A stretch of 6,570 nt of DNA. It comes from Candidatus Hodarchaeota archaeon (GTDB lineage Archaea; Asgardarchaeota; Heimdallarchaeia; Hodarchaeales; Hodarchaeaceae). The stretch lies in contig JAEOSP010000438.1 in the NCBI GenBank assembly GCA_016840305.1, positions 1 to 6,570 on the forward strand, in the 5' to 3' direction. The stretch's first letter is position 1; the number at the start of each line of letters is the position of its first letter. This document shows positions 1 through 3,600 of the stretch, in pieces. A model generated the notes under the pieces. That model saw only the letters and a list, made by a program, of their open reading frames with translations. It did not search any database and was not told the origin of the DNA. A program made the translations under genes and the position numbers.

Positions 1-41
1 ATTGTCACTTTTTGTCCCACGAGAGACACTTCAACCCCCAT
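1..41 (-). CDS. Possible first codons of a downstream minus-strand gene (partial)
   Basis: ATG at 41-39 opens a frame reading MGVEVSLVGQKVT that stays open to the left window edge. A strong Shine-Dalgarno-like TAAGGAGAG lies at 50-42, but its GGAG core is only two bases from the ATG, closer than the usual 5-8. The in-frame GTG at 29-27 (14 bases from GGAG) would be too far. The gene would follow the giant gene in the same direction, about 150 bases after its stop. Thirteen residues are too few to recognise a family, and the frame may be accidental. Confidence 0.3.
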   Translation of the reverse strand, partial: MGVEVSLVGQKVT

Positions 42-50
42 CTCTCCTTA
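42..50 (-). promoter_or_regulatory. Shine-Dalgarno-like sequence before the possible downstream start
   Basis: TAAGGAGAG on the minus strand matches seven consecutive bases (TAAGGAG) of the anti-SD complement. It is the only strong match in the intergenic region, and it supports a start codon near the left edge even though its spacing to the ATG at 41 is unusually tight. Confidence 0.35.
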
Positions 51-92
51 TATGCATCTAATACTCTATGAATAACAGACTTATTGATGCCC

Positions 93-136
93 CTAGTTTT
101 ATTAGTTTCATTTGTTAGTTTCAACTAGTTAGTTTA
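93..136 (-). repeat. Short direct repeats TGAAACTAA-like in the intergenic region
   Basis: On the minus strand TGAAACTAA occurs exactly twice (123-115 and 110-102), flanked by the related TAAACTAA (136-129) and TAAAACTAG (101-93). Start-to-start distances are 13, 13 and 9 bases. The palindrome AACTAGTT (123-130) overlaps the first two copies. They lie between the terminator and the possible start of the next gene, so they could be operator sites. In AT-rich DNA chance similarity is also possible. Confidence 0.35.
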
Positions 137-138
137 TA
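133..138 (-). promoter_or_regulatory. Possible archaeal TATA box for the downstream gene
   Basis: TATAAA on the minus strand is preceded by a purine run (AAAAAAGGG) that could serve as a BRE. If used, transcription would start near position 110 and give a leader of about 70 bases before the possible ATG at 41. It directly abuts the oligo-T terminator. One short match in AT-rich DNA is weak evidence. Confidence 0.2.
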
Positions 139-162
139 CCCTTTTTTAAAAAAATAAAAGGG
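139..162 (-). terminator. Oligo-T stop with weak inverted repeat after the giant gene
   Basis: Beginning 28 bases past the stop codon, the minus strand reads CCCTTTTA, then seven T, six A and GGG. Arms CCCTTTT and AAAAGGG (139-145 and 156-162) pair over 7 bp, a mostly A-T stem. The long T runs inside it match what archaeal RNA polymerase uses to terminate. A bacterial-type intrinsic terminator is less likely, because the stem is weak and no separate U tract follows. Confidence 0.5.
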
Positions 163-190
163 AAGAGAGATTTCGTTTGTCACTGAAAAA

Positions 191-637
191 CTATTCTTCC
201 TTGTGTATCTTGATGTTACCACCACCGATTTCTGTTGTAGGATCTGCATCATCATCCTCTCCAAGCATATTATCATAGATGACCTCATCATTGTTGTCCT
301 TATCCCAGATTTTAATTCTGAATAAGTCAACATCGGTGCTGTTGGTTAGTTCCTCATCAATCGCTGAAATCATGAAACCATAGTTACCATCATTGTTAAT
401 GGTACCATTTCCTTTGTACATTGCTTTATGATGGGTTACAACAAGCCAGTGATACTCCTTCGAATGGAAGTTTAAACTGGCTACTTTAAAGTTGAACTCG
501 GTATTTCCAGTTGGTGTTGATTGTCCTTTCTTATATTTGGAAACAAAACCGAAGTTCGCTTTACCAGTTAAATTAGGATCAGGTGTGTAAGCTCCTTCAG
601 GTGAATCAATCCATCCACCGCCGGTGACGAAACCACC
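191..637 (-). other. Conserved C-terminal module (GGFVTGGGWI... type)
   Basis: Residues 1974-2121. Landmarks are GGFVTGGGWIDSPEGAY (1974-1990), G-K-A-N-F-G-F-V-S-K-Y-K-K-G (1998-2011), P-T-G-N-T-E-F-N-F (2015-2023), LNFHS (2028-2032), W-L-V-V (2037-2040), G-N-G-T-I-N (2049-2054), Y-G-F-M-I-S-A-I-D (2059-2067), F-R-I-K-I-W-D (2079-2085), Y-D-N (2094-2096) and a final G-G-G-N-I-K-I-H (2111-2118). I recognise this as a domain found at or near the ends of many large secreted bacterial and archaeal proteins. I believe it is what some databases call a 'post-COAP-1' domain, but I am not certain of the name and know no established function. The protein ends right after it, with no hydrophobic helix, basic tail or PGF-type sorting motif. 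Confidence 0.7.
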
Positions 638-3600
638 TGATGCATTATATACGACTACATAGCGGAAGATTTCTGTATCGTTTCCTCCATCGTCGTCTTC
701 TACCGTAAGGGTCACTGCATATACTCCAGCGCGTGTGTAATTCCATGAATCTGTTATCTGGTAATAGCCATTTGAACCAGTTTTGCTGCCATTTGTGGTG
801 TTTCCATCACCCCAATCGATTGTTGCATTATGGGTATCAAGCCATCCTGGATCTGTAAAATTTCCTGTTAGATTTACCGGTGTATTTATCGACACTGGAT
901 AATACACGCATGCTGGGGTAAGTCCAAGATCAAGTGACGTTATATTTGGAGCGACATTGTCTACTATGACAGGTGCCGTAGCCTTATCAGTATATTCGCC
1001 ATCGAAGACTTCGACAGCACCGGTTCCATTGTGATCATCATACCAAGTATAGTACGATATTGGATTGAATGACCAGGGAGTGTCCCAGATTCCGTCATAA
1101 TCATAGTCAAATCGATATTGCAATACATCGCCATCAGGATCATAAGAGTTTGACGCATCAAATCTACTAGGGGATCCCTCAGTGGAGTTATCGACAGTTA
1201 AATTTGCTACGGGGATACGATTTATTACAGTTATTATACCAGTCTCGTCAGAATGTCCTTCAGTATCGATAGCAAATATCGTACCGTTTGTTCCAGGGGT
1301 GTATGGATCGAATGTAAAGTCTGTAACATCTGACGCGCTTTGTAGGTCAAGTGTGCCTGTGGTCGTCCAATTGCATTCAATATCCCCAATAAGGTTATTA
1401 TCAGCGTCATAACCTCTTGCATAGACTGTTAAAAATTCGTCTATTGTCATATTAACTGTATTTACTTCAGTACCGTTGTAATATTCAATAATAATATGAT
1501 GTAATTGACCAGCGGTAATTATTACAGTTGCATTATCTGTCAGTCCTTTTGGACATGTATATCGTACCTCCCAGGTTCCAACTGTGTTTGGCTGATAATG
1601 ACCCTTGACTACCGTCCCACCGGGGTCAGTTGTGCTCCAATTTCCAGGTCCATCAGTTACATCCCAAGAGTTACCATATGCATCATAGCAAGTGGCGGTG
1701 AATTGTTTTGTCTGATCAGCTGTTCCATACCAGATATTTGGTTCGACAACAACCATGACACATTCTCCCTGGCCTGATATCAGGATTGCTCTTGATGCCA
1801 TATTATTATCAGGATTGGGATCATAAGCATAGATGTTCGGTTCGACGAGTACATAGATAGCATGGTATCCCGGCATTAATATTACTGGTACTACCCATGT
1901 AATTTCGACAACTGTGTAGCCTTGACTTGGAATATATGGTATTGTCATAACAGGGCTAATTCTCTCCAATAAATCGACATAAAAAACGATGCTTGCATTG
2001 TAAGTATCTACTAATCCCAGGTTGTGTACTTTCGCTTTAATAGTTACTTCTTCTCCTATGTAGGCTTCAATAGTTTCATTATCGTTTAACCAAAATGTGA
2101 TATCTTCTGAGCGTACCTGCAAATCTGGTTGAGGCTGATGTACGAATATCCCTTTATCATAGATGTTGTTATTTTCGTATTTTTCTACAATGATATCATC
2201 TGAGTCGACATAAATTGTGAAATTATGCATCCCGGCATATGATATTAGGTAATCTTCAAGTACAAGTGTAATTGTTCCATCCATTCCTCCACAGGATACA
2301 TTGGTGACAACCTCTATTAGTTCTCCATCATCATAAAAACTTACATTGAAGTTATTAGCATCAATGCCTCCATGGTTTTTAATTGTCGCATGGATATCAG
2401 TGCTTACATTTGTGAATATTTCATCAGGTGGGTAATCATCGGTTAACCACAAGTTTGTTATGTATAAGTCTGGAAGATTCGCCCAGACATAAATATTCTT
2501 TTTAGCGATATTATTTACTTCAATTGCTTCTTCAATAATGTAAGTAGGATCAGCGTAGGCTTTTATTGTATGATCACCATGGCAACCTTCTTCTGTAGTG
2601 TCCCAATTGGCATAAAGGATAACAGAATCCCCAGGATCAAATCTACTTGGGTCCGGCTTTCCTTGGGAATCATTGTGTCCTTCGGTTAGGATATATACAG
2701 TGTCAATTAACTCGTCTCCTTCAATAGCATCGTAATCCGTGAAGTTAACAAAAGCATCGAAGGCGGGGTATTCAGCGATATGTTTAATGTAGATGCATTC
2801 TTTATATTCCATGTGTTCAAAATTGTTGTTATATACTTTTTCACTAATATTAACAATGTCTCCTTCGATAGGATTCGAGTTATCAAATTGGATTTCAGGG
2901 ATGTATTCCAATGGCTTCCAACATTTAGATCGGTAATAATATTTAAGATAAAGATCAGGTAGCGGTTTATGTGCGTAAATATTCCTGTCTATGTCATTGT
3001 TATTTTCATTAAATTCTGGGACAAGATTATCTGGATCTACTATGATTTTTATTGTATGTTCGGTAATATCTTTAAGTCTGATTGATGAAGATGCTGATTC
3101 TGTTCCGCCTTTTCCGGGTATATAATCAACATATACTTTTGTACTGTTAACTTCCGTTCCGTTAACGTAATCTGCGAATTTTACCCAGGTTCCGCTACCG
3201 ATTCCACCGATATTTTTTATTTTTGTGGTTATTGAGAATTTTTGCCCATCCTGGTTATATCTCATGGTACCATTCTCATAGCGAGTCTCTCGGTAGCCGT
3301 ATGGTGTTTCATCTGAGAAAGTGATGTACAATGGGGTAAAATCTGGAAGATTAGCCCATATACGGATTTCAATCGTATCTTCATTGTTGTACTCATTTAA
3401 TTCATTGATTTCATTCTCGGAGTCAGCTACGACTTTAATTGTGTATTCTTTAGGAGGTACTGTAGTTGTATTCCATATGCAGGTTGCGATTTTTGATTCA
3501 CATGGATTCATTGGACCATATATCGTATCATATCCCATCTCTGAACCATCTGCGTAGTAAGTTACCCTAAAGGATTGGTCAGCCTCCATGGGGTAGAAAC

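Noticed and set aside
2..184. TTGTCACT at 2-9 and again at 177-184 as flanking repeats of a small mobile insertion
   Set aside because: An 8-base match about 175 bases apart without terminal inverted repeats is easily due to chance.
121..333. Minus-strand open frame of 70 codons overlapping the end of the giant gene
   Set aside because: It is in another frame over the conserved C-terminal module, is low-complexity (Met/Arg/Ser-rich), and runs into the oligo-T terminator region.
1182..1412. Plus-strand open frame of 76 codons, with several other short plus-strand frames (2780-2962, 3321-3557, 4110-4301, 4541-4729, 5397-5585)
   Set aside because: All are antisense to conserved domains of the giant protein and show no independent coding signals.
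1505..1777. Plus-strand open frame of 90 codons
   Set aside because: It lies antisense within the Ig-like region of the giant gene, has no ribosome site or recognisable motif, and its composition is that expected from the complement of the real frame.
1844..1912. Hydrophobic stretch (residues 1549-1571, with VVPVILMPGY and AIYVLV) as a possible membrane helix
   Set aside because: It is broken by Pro-Gly and fits the alternating beta-strands expected at the end of the last CARDB domain, just before its D-P...N-N tail.
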